Counted from the first letter of the stretch, positions 11,086 through 23,446 are shown. The stretch is DNA of 64,000 bases from Streptomyces sp. SUK 48 (GCF_009650765.1 NZ_CP045740.1:2046001-2110000); one strand, 5' to 3'. Notes: generated by a model not told the origin, from the letters alone. Program-made: numbers and translations.

Positions 11086-11688
11086 TCAAGCGCCCGAACC
11101 GTGGTTCGGGCGGGCCCGCACATGCATCCGCTCGCCCTGGCGGCCGAAGAGGCTCAGCACCTCCACGGGGCCTTCCCCGGTGCTGCCGAACCAGTGCGGC
11201 AGCCGGGTCTCGAACTCGGCCACCTCGCCGGGGCCCAGGACCAGATCGTGGTCGGCGAGGACGAGCCGCAGCCGGCCCGAGAGCACGTACAGCCACTCGT
11301 ATCCCTCGTGGGTGCACAGTTCGGGTGTGCTGCGGCCGGCCGGCAGGACCATCTTGTAGCTCTGGATCGAGCCGGGCTGGCGGGTCAGCGGCAGCACGGT
11401 GTTGCCGTTCACCCGGTGCGGTTTGAGCCGGACCCGCGGATCGCCCACCTCCGGGGCTCCGACCAGTTCGTCGAGCGGGACCTGGTGCGCCTGGGCGATG
11501 GGCAGCAGTATTTCCAGGCTGGGGCGGCGCTGGCCCGCCTCCAGCCGTGACAGCGTGCTCTTGGAGATGCCGGTGGCCTCCGCCAGCGCGGCGAGCGTGA
11601 CACCCCGCAGGGTGCGCAGCCGCTTGAGCCGGGGGCCGACCTCGGACAGGGCCTGGGCGATGGTCGGGGACTGGTCCACGCTTCTCAT
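11086..11688 (-). CDS. XRE-family regulator with cupin domain
   Basis: 200 aa: an N-terminal HTH (LKRLRTLRGVTLAALAEATGISKSTLSRLEAGQRRPS) and a C-terminal double-stranded beta-helix cupin (THEGYEWLYVLSGRLRLVLADHDLVLGPGEVAEF). Proteins of this build often repress nearby efflux or detoxification genes in response to a small molecule. Its place beside the dithiol oxidase makes it a candidate regulator of the 31-bp-element genes, but no copy of that element lies in its own 5' region. Confidence 0.88.
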   Translation of the reverse strand: MRSVDQSPTIAQALSEVGPRLKRLRTLRGVTLAALAEATGISKSTLSRLEAGQRRPSLEILLPIAQAHQVPLDELVGAPEVGDPRVRLKPHRVNGNTVLPLTRQPGSIQSYKMVLPAGRSTPELCTHEGYEWLYVLSGRLRLVLADHDLVLGPGEVAEFETRLPHWFGSTGEGPVEVLSLFGRQGERMHVRARPNHGSGA

Positions 11689-11776
11689 TACAACCGATCG
11701 TGTCCCCGAACTCGCAACGCACGGTGCTGTTTTCGGACGCCGATCACGCGTCCGGGTCAGTGCCGCGCGGTCCGGC

Positions 11777-12919
11777 TCACAGGCCGAGGGAGCGGCCGAT
11801 CAGCTCCTTCATCACCTCGGTCGTACCGCCGTAGATCGTCTGCACCCGGGCGTTGGCCCACTCCCGGGAGATCGCGCTCTCCTTCAGATAGCCGAAGCCC
11901 CCGTGCAGTTGCAGGCAGCGGTTGGCCATGTCCATCTGGAGCTCGGTCGTCCACCACTTCGCCTTCGCGGCGTCCGTCACCGACAGCCGTCCGGCGTTGA
12001 GTTCGGTGACGCAGTGGTCCAGGAAGACCTGGGCCACGGTGAGTTCGGTGTCCATCGTGGCGAGCTGGAACCGGTTGTGCTGGAAGGTTCCGATGGTCTG
12101 CCCGAACGCCTGCCGGGTGCGCGCGTACTCCAGGGTGTCGGCGAGCATCCGCTCGGCCGCGCCCACGGCGACGGTCGCGATGCTCAGCCGCTCCCGGGGC
12201 AGTCCGGCCATCAGGTAGGCGAGCCCGGCGTTCTCCTTGCCGATCAGGTTCTCGGCCGGTATCCGGCAGTCGTCGAAGAACAGCTCGCAGGTGTCGCTGG
12301 CATGCCACCCCAGCTTCTCCATGCGCCGGCCCCGGGTGAAGCCGGGGGCGCCGCGCTCCACGACCAGCAGGCTGATCCCCTGCGCGCCGCGCTCGGGCGC
12401 GGTCTTGGCGGCGACCAGGACGACATCGGAGTTCTCGCCGTTGGTGACGAAGGTCTTCTGGCCGTTCAGGACATAGCCGTCGCCGTCGCGTACGGCGGTG
12501 GTGCGGATGTCGGCGACATCGGACCCGGCGTCGGGTTCGCTCATCGCGATCGCGGCGATCAGTTCGCCCGAGCAGAGGCCGGGCAGCCAGCGGGCGCGCT
12601 GCTCCTCGGTGGTGCGCTCGGACAGGTATCCGGCGATGACGTCGTTGTGCGCGACGAAGCCCGGTGCCGTGGCGCGGGCCCACATGATCTCCTGGGCGAA
12701 GACGGCCGGGTAGCGGAAGTCGCGCTCGCCGCCCCCGCCGTACTCGGGCGCCACCCCGATGCCGAGCAGGCCGGCCTTCCCGGCCTTGCGCCACACCTCC
12801 CGGTCGACGATGCCGTCCCGCTCCCAGCGGGCGTGGTACGGCACGACCTCCCGGGTCAGGAACTCCCGGCACGCGTCCCGGAACTGCTCGTGCGCCGTCT
12901 CGTACCGCCTGCGTGCCAT
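11777..12919 (-). CDS. hlmB: Acyl-CoA dehydrogenase-like flavoenzyme (HlmB type)
   Basis: 380-residue FAD-dependent acyl-CoA dehydrogenase family protein: IAMSEPDAGSDVADIRTTA, NGQKTFVTNGENSD, and C-terminal QTIYGGTTEVMKELIGR with the catalytic-base glutamate. In dithiolopyrrolone clusters this homologue is proposed to perform one of the desaturations of the Cys-Cys scaffold, probably on a carrier-bound intermediate. It starts 4 nt after the thioesterase stop, with GGAGAGGTGA as ribosome site, so the two are translationally linked. Confidence 0.88.
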   Translation of the reverse strand: MARRRYETAHEQFRDACREFLTREVVPYHARWERDGIVDREVWRKAGKAGLLGIGVAPEYGGGGERDFRYPAVFAQEIMWARATAPGFVAHNDVIAGYLSERTTEEQRARWLPGLCSGELIAAIAMSEPDAGSDVADIRTTAVRDGDGYVLNGQKTFVTNGENSDVVLVAAKTAPERGAQGISLLVVERGAPGFTRGRRMEKLGWHASDTCELFFDDCRIPAENLIGKENAGLAYLMAGLPRERLSIATVAVGAAERMLADTLEYARTRQAFGQTIGTFQHNRFQLATMDTELTVAQVFLDHCVTELNAGRLSVTDAAKAKWWTTELQMDMANRCLQLHGGFGYLKESAISREWANARVQTIYGGTTEVMKELIGRSLGL

Positions 12920-12923
12920 GCGG

Positions 12924-13649
12924 TCACCTCTCCCCCGCGCCGGTGTGCTCGGCGACGGTCGTCAGCGTTTCCTTCGGGTGCTGTACGGCCGCGAAGTGGC
13001 CGCCGTCGATCTCCTCCCGGCGGACCGGGGCCGTGCTGTGCGCGGACCACGCCCAGACCTGCTCCGGCGGGGCGTACGCGTCCTCGCGGGCGGCGATCAG
13101 GGTGAGCGGGAAGTCCACCCGCAGCCCGGCCGCCTCCCGCGCGAACTCGGCCCGTACGGCGTCGTCCTCGCGCAGCATCCGCAGCAGGATGCGGCTCATC
13201 GTGGGGTCGGCGAGCACCGCGGCCGGGGTGCCTTTGCCGGCGGCGGTACGGGCGAGCAGTTCCGCGTCGGACACGTCGGCGAGGAGTTCCCCGGGCCGCT
13301 GGAGCGCGGGCGGCACCGCCCCGGACAGTACGGCGCGTTCGGGTGCCGTACCCACCTGGCGGGCCACGGCGGCGGCGACCGCGAGACCGGTCGTGGCGCC
13401 GAAGCTGTGTCCGAAGACCGCCCAGCGCACGCCGGGGGTGCGGGCCCGCTCGACCAGCAGGTCGGCGACCACCTGTTCGGCCATGGCCCGGACCAGGGCG
13501 TGGAAGCCCTCGGCGCGGCGCTCGCGACGGCGGGTCCCGCGCCCCGGGGGGTCCACGCCCCGGACCGACAGCCGGGTACCCGCGGGCGGCTGCCAGCTCC
13601 GGTAGACGAGCGAGGTCGCCCCGGCGTGCGGAAAGCAGTAGAGGAGCAC
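12924..13649 (-). CDS. hlmC: Thioesterase core (HlmC type), apparently cut off from its ribosome site by an octapeptide-repeat array
   Basis: Type II-like thioesterase: N-terminal LLYCFPHAGATSLVYRSW, nucleophile VFGHSFGATTG, and histidine GGHFAAVQ. It would release or edit the NRPS-bound product. The first in-frame start is the GTG at 13649, but no Shine-Dalgarno precedes it. The frame upstream is open into a 24-bp repeat array read as A-[SP]-[AV]-R-S-G-[SP]-P. The true start is probably the GTG at 14560, with a perfect AAAGGAG; one missing G at 14011-14015 separates the two frames. See the octapeptide entry and the finding. Confidence 0.82.
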   Translation of the reverse strand: MLLYCFPHAGATSLVYRSWQPPAGTRLSVRGVDPPGRGTRRRERRAEGFHALVRAMAEQVVADLLVERARTPGVRWAVFGHSFGATTGLAVAAAVARQVGTAPERAVLSGAVPPALQRPGELLADVSDAELLARTAAGKGTPAAVLADPTMSRILLRMLREDDAVRAEFAREAAGLRVDFPLTLIAAREDAYAPPEQVWAWSAHSTAPVRREEIDGGHFAAVQHPKETLTTVAEHTGAGER

Positions 13650-14534
13650 CGGGGGGCCGGGCCGGGCGGGAGCCGGGGGGCCAGAGCGGGCGGGGGCCGG
13701 GGGGCCGGGCCGGGCGGGAGCCGGGGGGCCAGAGCGGGCGGGTGTCGAGGGGCCGGAGCGGGCAGATGCCGGGGGGCCAGAGCGGGCGGGTGTCGAGGGG
13801 CCGGGCCGGGCGGATGCCGGGGGGCCGGAGCGGGCGGGTGTCGAGGGGCCAGAGCGGGCAGATGCCGGGGGGCCAGAGCGGGCAGATGCCGGGGGGCCAG
13901 AGCGGGCAGATGCCGGGGGGCCAGAGCGGGCAGATGCCAGAGAGCCGGAGCTGACAGGAGCCGGAGAGCAGGGTCGGGCCGATGCCGGAGAGCCGGACCG
14001 GGCTAATGCCGGGGGTTGGGATGGGCGGGTGCCGGGGGGCCGGGCAGGGCGGATGCCGGGGAACCGGAGCGGACGGGTGCCGGGGGGCCGGGCAAGGCGG
14101 ACGCCGGGGAACCGGATTGGGCCGATGCCAGGGAGTTGGGCTGGGCCGATGCCGGGGGGTCGGGATGGGCGGGGGCCGGGGAGCCAGGCCGGGCCGATGC
14201 CGGGGAACCGGAGCGGACGGGTGCCGGGGGGTCGGATCGGGCGGGGGCCGGGGGGCCCGGCTGGGTGGACGCCGGAGAGCCGGATCTGACGGGTGCCGGG
14301 GAACCGGGCAGGTCGGATGCCGGAGAGCCGGACCGGACCGATGCCGGGAGGCCGGATCGGTCGGATGCCGGAGAGCCGGACCGGGCCGATGCCGGGAGGG
14401 CGGGATGGGCGGGGGCCGGGGAGCCGGAGCGGACGGGTGCCGGGAAGCCGGACCGGGCCGATGCCGGAGAGCCGGGCTGGGTGGATGCCGGAGAGCCGGG
14501 CCGGGTCGATGCCGGGAGGTTGGGGTGGGTGGGT
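13648..14534. repeat. Minisatellite of 37 units, 24 bp each (one unit of 23 bp)
   Basis: Unit consensus GCCGGGGGGCCNGAGCGGGC plus AGAT/GGGT. I counted 15 units of 24 bp from 13648, one of 23 bp at 14008-14030, then 21 of 24 bp to 14534. Units at 13864-13935 are near identical, so expansion there is recent; those above 14000 are more diverged. On the minus strand the array encodes an octapeptide in the same phase on both sides of the 23-bp unit. Confidence 0.93.
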
Positions 14535-14560
14535 GTCGGGGGGCCGGAGGGAGGGCGCAC
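14003..14560 (-). CDS. Octapeptide-repeat ORF, probable N-terminal part of the thioesterase gene
   Basis: GTG start at 14560, 2 nt after the GMC oxidoreductase stop, with AAAGGAG 5 nt upstream overlapping that stop. It encodes RPPSGPPTPTHPNLPAS and then (GSPASARS/GSPAPVRS)-type octapeptides to a TAG at 14003. The TAG is reached only because the unit at 14008-14030 is 23 instead of 24 bp. Adding one G to the five-G run at 14011-14015 joins this ORF to the thioesterase, giving about 545 aa with a 304-residue Pro/Ala/Ser/Arg-rich extension. On its own the peptide has no known function. Confidence 0.55.
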   Translation of the reverse strand: MRPPSGPPTPTHPNLPASTRPGSPASTQPGSPASARSGFPAPVRSGSPAPAHPALPASARSGSPASDRSGLPASVRSGSPASDLPGSPAPVRSGSPASTQPGPPAPARSDPPAPVRSGSPASARPGSPAPAHPDPPASAQPNSLASAQSGSPASALPGPPAPVRSGSPASALPGPPAPAHPNPRH

Positions 14561-14562
14561 GT

Positions 14563-16223
14563 TTACTCCTTTGTGCCGCGGGCCAGTTTCTCGGCCAGCA
14601 TCAGGGTGGTCAGGTTGGTGGGCGCGCTGGGGATCGCCGGGAAGAGGGAGGCGTCGGCGATGCGCAGGTGTTCGGTGCCGTGCACCCGGCCGTCCTGACC
14701 GGCCACGGCGAAGGGGTCGGTGGCGGGCCCCATGCGGCAGGAACCGGCCGCGTGCCAGCCGGGGTTCATGATGTGCCGCACGCCGCTGCGCACCACGCCG
14801 TCACTGGCGATCATCCGGTCGCTCCAGAACTGGGTCTGCGCCAGCCGGCCGGCCAGTCCCGGCGAGCGCAGGAAGCTCCAGGCCCGGCGTACGCCGTGGT
14901 AGAGGCGCTCCACGTCCTCCGGGTCGGTGCCGATGCCCAGTTCGATGACGGGCGCGGCGGTGGGGTCGGCGCTGTCGAGGAAGACCCGGCCCCGGGAGCG
15001 CGGGCGCAGCAGCATCACCGAGGTGCCCACGACGAGCGGCCACCCGAGGCGGTCCACGAAGCCGGGGATGGTGTGGCTCTCCACGTTGTTGAGCAGCCCC
15101 ACCTGGATGTCGGTGTCGCCGTCGTAGCCGCTGCTCATGCGGGCCGCGACCTGCCGCCAGGGCAGTCCGGGGGTGCAGACGCCGTCGGCCGGCCGGGACC
15201 AGATGACGACCGACGGGTGGTCCACGAGGTCGCGGCCCACCCCGGGCAGGTCGGCGACGGGGGTGATGCCGAGCGCGCGGAGCAGTGCCGCGCCACCGAC
15301 GCCGGAGCGCTGCAGGATGACGGGGGTCCCGACGGCGCCCGCGCTGAGCACGACGTGCCGGGCGCGGACGGTGTCGAGCCGGCCGCCGCTCTCCGTCTCC
15401 ACACCGACGGCCCGGTTCTTCTCGAACAGCACCCGGGTGACCCGGACGCCGGTGCGCAGGTGCAGGTCGGGCAGGTCGCGGGCGCCGGAGAGGAACGCGG
15501 TGGCGGCGTCGACGCGTTCGCCGTCGACGGTGTTGCCGGGGATCGCACCGACCCCGGCCTCGGCGCCCGCGTTGAGGTCCGCCAGCGTGGTGACGCCCTG
15601 CCGGTCGCACTCCGCCCAGAACGCCTCGTCCAGTGCGTGCACCCGCACGCGGGGAGTCCGGCGGACGGGCAGCGGGCCGCTGTCGCCGTGCAGCGGACCG
15701 GGGAAGTCGGCGTCGTGCTCGATGTCCTTGTAGAACGGCAGGACCTGCGCCCAGGACCAGTCGGGGTTGCCGCGCGCCGCCCAGGCGGCGAAGTCGCGGG
15801 GCAGGCCGCGCAGGGCGATGGCGCCGTTGACGGCGGAGCCGCCGCCGACGACCTTGCCGAGCTGGTAGGGGAAGCGTTCCCACAGGGCGCGGGCCGCGGC
15901 CCGGCCCGCGCCGGGACCGGCCGGGGTGCCGACGCCGGGACCGGCGGGGGTGCCGGTGCCTCGGACCAGGTCTTCCAGGCGGCTGCTGGTGCGCAGGTTC
16001 GCCCGGTAGTCCCAGTTGTAGCCCGAGAGCACGAGCCGGCCGGCGTCGGCCAGCGGATGGGAGCGGTCCCGGGGCCGCGGCTGGTCGGCGCCCGCCTCCA
16101 GCAGCAGCACGCTCCCGGAGCCCCGGGCGGCGAGCCGGGCGGCGGTGACGGCGCCGGCCGACCCCGCACCGACGATCACGTACTCCCACTCACGGGGCTC
16201 CGCGGCGGGTCCACGGGCGCCGC

Positions 16224-16227
<4 letters not shown>
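14563..16227 (-). CDS. hlmD: GMC-family FAD oxidoreductase (HlmD type)
   Basis: 554-residue glucose-methanol-choline oxidoreductase. FAD-binding YVIVGAGSAGAVTAARLAARG, GMC signatures (GKVVGGGSAVNGAIALRG, SAGAVGTPVILQRSGVG) and the C-terminal catalytic region NPGWHAAGSCRMG and SAPTNLTTLMLAEKLA. It is thought to carry out one oxidation of the dithiolopyrrolone core. The start ATG at 16227 overlaps the NRPS stop (ATGA). Residues near 95-110 hold a short TPAGPG(V/A)G repeat insert, another sign of repeat growth in this operon. Confidence 0.9.
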
Positions 16228-19496
<3,269 letters not shown>

Positions 19497-19556
19497 CGAT
19501 TCACGTCCCTTTTCGTCGGATGCCTGATCGGCTTTCGCATCGGTGGTGCGCAAGGG

Positions 19557-19601
19557 ACATTAGGCAGCGGCCGCATTCGGCCTCAATACGGTGAGACCGT
19601 A
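19557..19601 (-). promoter_or_regulatory. Promoter and palindromic operator of the NRPS operon
   Basis: TACGGT-GAG-ACCGTA palindrome (19587-19601) directly abutting TTGAGG (-35, complement of 19581-19586), an 18-nt spacer and TAATGT (-10, complement of 19557-19562). The same layout is found before the SARP gene (26465-26509) and the C-domain gene (29051-29096). The position against the -35 suits an activator. Confidence 0.72.
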
Positions 19602-19717
19602 GGGACACCCGAAGGATTTGGCCGGTACTGGACCGCCGCTGGACCCGCGCCGGATTCTCTCCGGAATTCGGGTGCACACCGTTGACCGCGAGCGGGACGG
19701 CGGCGACATCATCGGGC

Positions 19718-20293
19718 ATGGAATTCAAGGACTCCCCGGGGACGGCCGGGAAACGCGTACTCATCGGGGCCACCGGATCGATCGCGGTGACCGGACTTCC
19801 CGCATATATCCAGGCGCTGCGCCGGCACATCGAGGGCAGTACGTTCACGGTCCTGCTGACCCATACCGCGGCGTCGTTCGTCTCCCCCGAGAGTCTCGCC
19901 CTGTTCGCCGAGCGGGTGGTGAGCGGGGAGTCGCCGGCCGACTGGCCGACCGACAAGCCCTCCCGGCTGGCCGCGGACCACGACGTGCTCGCGGTGCTCC
20001 CGGCCACCGCCCACACCCTGGCGTCGGCGGCGGCAGGGGCCGCGCCGAACCGGCTGCTGACCGTGGCGCTCTCGGTGGACTGTCCGGTCGTCTACTTCCC
20101 GGTGATGGGCGCGAAGATGTGGCGAAAGCCCGCGGTACGGCGCAACATCGCGCGGCTCCGCGAGGACGGCGCACTCGTCAACGAACCGGAGTGGCACGAG
20201 GGTTACGACCCGGGCACGGGGACCACGAGCAACCATCCGGGGCTGCCGGCGCCGGACTCGGTGGCGAAGGTGATCGGGGACCTGCTGGTGTGA
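19718..20293 (+). CDS. hlmF: HFCD-family flavoprotein, PPC-decarboxylase/lantibiotic-decarboxylase-like (HlmF type)
   Basis: 191-residue FMN flavoprotein: RVLIGATGSIAVTGLPAYIQAL, PATAHTLASAAAG (PASANT-like motif) and FPVMGAKMWRKPAVRRNI (PxMNxxMW-like substrate clamp). The family oxidatively decarboxylates C-terminal cysteine to an enethiol, the step expected for a Cys-Cys dithiolopyrrolone precursor. It is divergent from the NRPS gene across the shared 221-bp promoter region. Confidence 0.88.
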   Translation: MEFKDSPGTAGKRVLIGATGSIAVTGLPAYIQALRRHIEGSTFTVLLTHTAASFVSPESLALFAERVVSGESPADWPTDKPSRLAADHDVLAVLPATAHTLASAAAGAAPNRLLTVALSVDCPVVYFPVMGAKMWRKPAVRRNIARLREDGALVNEPEWHEGYDPGTGTTSNHPGLPAPDSVAKVIGDLLV

Positions 20294-20326
20294 CCGGTCC
20301 GGGCGGCCGGACCGGCCGGTACGCGT

Positions 20327-20360
20327 GGTGCCCCGCCCCCGGGGAGGGAGGCGGGGCACC
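20327..20360. terminator. Hairpin terminator between convergent hlmF and ridA
   Basis: 11-bp arms GGTGCCCCGCC (20327-20337) and GGCGGGGCACC (20350-20360) with a 12-nt loop. Confidence 0.8.
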
Positions 20361-20418
20361 GCACGTATCGGCGACGCTGGTGAGGAGACGCGGCCCTGGT
20401 CGGGAGGCGGGGATTTGG

Positions 20419-20826
20419 TCAGGTGGCGATGGCCGTGGCCTCGACCTCGATGAGGAAGTCCGGTTCGGCGAGGGTGGCGACCCCGACGAGGGTGGTGGGC
20501 CGGATGACGTCGACGCCGAGCCTGGCCGCGGCCCGCTTGGCGCCCGCGCTGATCTCCTCCCACTTGGGCAGCGACCAGTCCACGACGTACATGGTCAGGC
20601 GGAGTACGTCGTCGAAGGTGGCACCGGCCGCGGCCAGTCCGGTGGCGATGTTGAGGTAGACCTGCTCGGTCTGGGCCGCGAGGTCGCCCATGCCCACGGG
20701 CTCGCCGTCCGCGGTGCGCGGGGTCTGGCCGCTGAGGAACACCATCTTGCTGCCGGTGCCCACGGCCAGTTGCCGCCAGCCGTAGGGCTCGGGGAGGCCG
20801 GGCGGGTCGATCGTCTCGACTGCCAT
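20419..20826 (-). CDS. RidA/YjgF-family enamine/imine deaminase
   Basis: 135 aa: FLSGQTPRTADGEPVG, AAQTEQVYLNIATGLAAAGATFDDVLRLTMYV, RPTTLVGVATLAEPDFLIEVEATA. The arginine in RPTTLVGV matches the carboxylate-binding Arg of active RidA. It would hydrolyse reactive imines, and its neighbour is a DAO-type flavoenzyme that produces imines, so the two probably act in sequence. I do not recall either in the holomycin cluster. Confidence 0.9.
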   Translation of the reverse strand: MAVETIDPPGLPEPYGWRQLAVGTGSKMVFLSGQTPRTADGEPVGMGDLAAQTEQVYLNIATGLAAAGATFDDVLRLTMYVVDWSLPKWEEISAGAKRAAARLGVDVIRPTTLVGVATLAEPDFLIEVEATAIAT

Positions 20827-20944
20827 GCGGGTCGTCCTTTCTCGACGGGCCGTGCGGGCGGGTGCGGGGACACCGGCCCGCCCGCACGGCCGTTCTGGAG
20901 TTCGGGGGGCGGGAGTTCGGGGGCGGGCGGCCGGGCGCGGTGGG

Positions 20945-22405
20945 TCAGCTGTACTCGCGGCACGTGGCGTAGTACTTGCGCAGGATGCTGACCAGCTCCG
21001 GGTCGAAGCGGGACGCGAAGAGCAGCTCGGGCGGCGGGGTGAACTCGGGGTCGAGGCCGTTCGCCCAGGCGAGAGTGCCCGGCCGCAGGTCCATCTCGAT
21101 CCACTGGTGCCACTCGACGGGGATCGTCCAGTCCTGCTCGTAGCCGATGCCCATCTGGTGGTCGATGAGGACGTCCACGATCTCCTCGCGGGTCCCGGCC
21201 CGCAGCGGCTGCCGCACGGGGGCGAACCGCGCCACGTCGGCCCGGGTCTCCTCGCCGAGGGCGCGCGCGGCGAAGTCCTGGGCCAGCAGCGGGGAGAGGT
21301 GCAGGCCGTCGCGGTAGGTGCCGGTCATGACCGACAGGCCGCGCATGCCGCCGTCGCCGAGCAGCGGGAAACCGTCCATGGACACCGGGCGGTTGCCGAC
21401 CTGGACCTTGGTGACGTCGCTGTTCCAGAGGTTGCGACGGACCTGGCGGTGGGCGCACTGGAGGAGGAACACCAGGTCGCGCATCTCGGCGGTGTCGCGG
21501 GGGTCGACGGAGATGACGTTGGTGGCGCCGACGTACACCTGTCCGTCGCCGCGCGGGACGACGTGCAGGCCGCAGGCGAAGGAGCGGTTCGGCGTGCGGA
21601 CGACGCTGTCGGGGGCGGTGCCGTCGGCGGTCCTGATCAGGGCGGAGACGCCGTAGCCGCTGACCAGGCGGGGAATGCGAGGGCCGACGGGCAGGCTGTC
21701 CAGGAGTTCCTGGGTGCGGGCTCCGGCGGCCAGCGTGACATGCCCCGCGGTGATCCGCCGCCCGTCGGCGAGCACGACGCCGGTGACGCGGTCGCCCCGG
21801 TACTCGACGCGGGTGGCGAACTCGGGTACGAGGATGCCGCCGGCCTGGACGACGGCCGCCTCCAGGCGCTCCAGCAGCGCGGCCGAGTTGACCGCGTGCT
21901 CGCCGGGTATGTGGAAGGCCCGCAGCGGGCGGGAGATCGGCTCGGCGTCCACCCAGTCCAGGTCGGCGGGCTCGACGTCCTCGAACGGCTCCTCGTAGCG
22001 GGTGAGTTCGGCGCGGATGGCCTGGTAGTTGGCGTCGTCGATCTCGGCCGTGCCGATGGTGTTGAGGACGACGGTGGTGCCCCGCGCGGTCTTGACGGGG
22101 GCGCCCTCGGTCACCTCCTCCAGCTCGGCGAGCCATTGCGGCCACAGCCTGCCCGCCTCGATGCCGAGTTCCAGCTTGGCCCGGCCGTGCTCGCTGGCCA
22201 GCAGGGAGGTGGTGACCTCGCCGAAACAGCCGAGCATGGCGCCGGACGCGGTCGAACCGGCCCAGGGGCGGGCCGGCCGGCCGAGCACGGCGACCCGCTG
22301 TCCGCGCCGGGCGAGAATCCAGGCGAGCGACAGTCCGAGGATTCCATTGCCGGCGATGACCACATCGAAGTTACCGCCGTCTGCCTTTCCGCTGGCGTTC
22401 ATCAC
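20945..22405 (-). CDS. DAO-family FAD-dependent amine/amino-acid oxidase
   Basis: 486 aa, longer than typical glycine oxidase or ThiO (about 370). FAD-binding DVVIAGNGILGLSLAWILARRG, GSTASGAMLGCFGEVT, and C-terminal GNRPVSMDGFPLLGDGGMRGLSVMTGTYRDG. A C-terminal extension of about 100 residues has no recognised domain. It should oxidise a secondary or primary amine to an imine. The GTG at 22405 has GGAGG 8 nt upstream; an ATG directly follows it. The substrate is unknown: a late step on the dithiolopyrrolone amine, or cysteine-derived supply, are both possible. Confidence 0.85.
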   Translation of the reverse strand: MMNASGKADGGNFDVVIAGNGILGLSLAWILARRGQRVAVLGRPARPWAGSTASGAMLGCFGEVTTSLLASEHGRAKLELGIEAGRLWPQWLAELEEVTEGAPVKTARGTTVVLNTIGTAEIDDANYQAIRAELTRYEEPFEDVEPADLDWVDAEPISRPLRAFHIPGEHAVNSAALLERLEAAVVQAGGILVPEFATRVEYRGDRVTGVVLADGRRITAGHVTLAAGARTQELLDSLPVGPRIPRLVSGYGVSALIRTADGTAPDSVVRTPNRSFACGLHVVPRGDGQVYVGATNVISVDPRDTAEMRDLVFLLQCAHRQVRRNLWNSDVTKVQVGNRPVSMDGFPLLGDGGMRGLSVMTGTYRDGLHLSPLLAQDFAARALGEETRADVARFAPVRQPLRAGTREEIVDVLIDHQMGIGYEQDWTIPVEWHQWIEMDLRPGTLAWANGLDPEFTPPPELLFASRFDPELVSILRKYYATCREYS

Positions 22406-22531
22406 AATCCAATCCTCCAGCGCGCTGTGTCAGCGTCCGGATCGAGGCGAGGCACATCAATTCCATCGGGGCTGAGCTGATGGTTCGGTGGGTGTCGCGG
22501 CGGGATTTCCGCCCGGCCGGACGGAACACGG

Positions 22532-23281
22532 TCAGCGGCGCTGGAATTCGTACATCGTGAAATCCATGTCCACGATTCCGCGCTCGTCGGTGTGGGCCTT
22601 CACCACCGCGGACTCGGGGAAGTCGGCGGCCTGGAGACCGACGGTCTCGCCGCGGTACCGGTGGCCCTCGAATCCGGCGTCGGCGGCGGCCCCCAGCATC
22701 TTTCGCGGGTTGCCCATCGCCTCGCTGGTGCCGAGATAGACCCGCCCCTCGGGCGCGAGATGGGGCACCACGTCCCGGAAGAACCGGCGCACCAGCTCGT
22801 AGCCGGGGTCGAAGACCGCCCGCTCGATCCCGCCGCCGGGCGGCCGGTCCTCCGGCGCCTCGATGAACGGGGTGTTCCAGAAGACGAGGTCCAGCACCTC
22901 GGCCGGGTCCAGGGCGTCGAACAGATCGCTGTGCAGGGCCGTCACCCGGTCGGACACGCCGTGCCGGGCGGCGTTGCGGCGGGTGTTCTCCACCGCCGCC
23001 TCGTTGACGTCGAGGGCCAGCACCCGCTCGGCGCCCTGCTGTGCGGCGAGCACGGCCGCGACCCCGGCGCCGCATCCCATCTCCAGGAAGCGGCTGCCCT
23101 TCTCGTACGGCACCCAGGAGGCGAACAGGCCGGGGCCCGGGTCGGTGAACGGCGGGAACACCTCGGGCAGCAATTCCCAGTCCCGGCCGAGCAGCGAGAA
23201 CTCCGTCTGCGCCGGGCCGTCCGGGCTCTGGATCTGTGCCACGACCCAGTTGCCGAGCTCGTATCCGAGCTTGTTGTCCAT
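22532..23281 (-). CDS. Class I SAM methyltransferase with NTPF motif (N-methyltransferase candidate)
   Basis: 249 aa. SAM motif I FLEMGCGAGVAAVLAA, acidic LALDVNEAAVENTRRNAARHG, and motif IV FWNTPFIEAP. [DN]PP[YF]-like motifs mark many N-methyltransferases that act on planar amide or amine nitrogens. Thiolutin and aureothricin carry an N-methyl on the pyrrolone, so amide N-methylation is a reasonable guess. A hairpin (23301-23339) separates it from the exporter gene upstream. Confidence 0.82.
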   Translation of the reverse strand: MDNKLGYELGNWVVAQIQSPDGPAQTEFSLLGRDWELLPEVFPPFTDPGPGLFASWVPYEKGSRFLEMGCGAGVAAVLAAQQGAERVLALDVNEAAVENTRRNAARHGVSDRVTALHSDLFDALDPAEVLDLVFWNTPFIEAPEDRPPGGGIERAVFDPGYELVRRFFRDVVPHLAPEGRVYLGTSEAMGNPRKMLGAAADAGFEGHRYRGETVGLQAADFPESAVVKAHTDERGIVDMDFTMYEFQRR

Positions 23282-23300
23282 TCGGTCCTCCTTGGGAAAG

Positions 23301-23339
23301 GCCGTGGCGCGGCTCGTCAGGGACGTGCTGCGCCACGGC
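23301..23339. terminator. Hairpin between the exporter and methyltransferase genes
   Basis: 10-bp arms GCCGTGGCGC (23301-23310) and GCGCCACGGC (23330-23339), followed on the minus strand by CTTTCCC. It may attenuate read-through from the exporter gene. Confidence 0.5.
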
Positions 23340-23446
23340 GCCGGACGGTGGAAGGTGCGGACGGACGCGGGAACTCCGTTGGACGGCGGGCGGCGGGCGG
23401 CGGCGGATCGGCCGTCGCCCGGTGGACCGGTCTTCCGGGTCCCGGA

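Noticed and set aside
13648..14534. CRISPR-like repeat array
   Set aside because: Units are contiguous 24-mers with no unique spacers and no cas genes; it is a minisatellite in coding phase.
14016..14771. Plus-strand 251-codon and 238-codon frames through the repeat array
   Set aside because: Open only because the repeat lacks stops; no start signals or homology, and the minus-strand reading has the ribosome site and joins a real gene.
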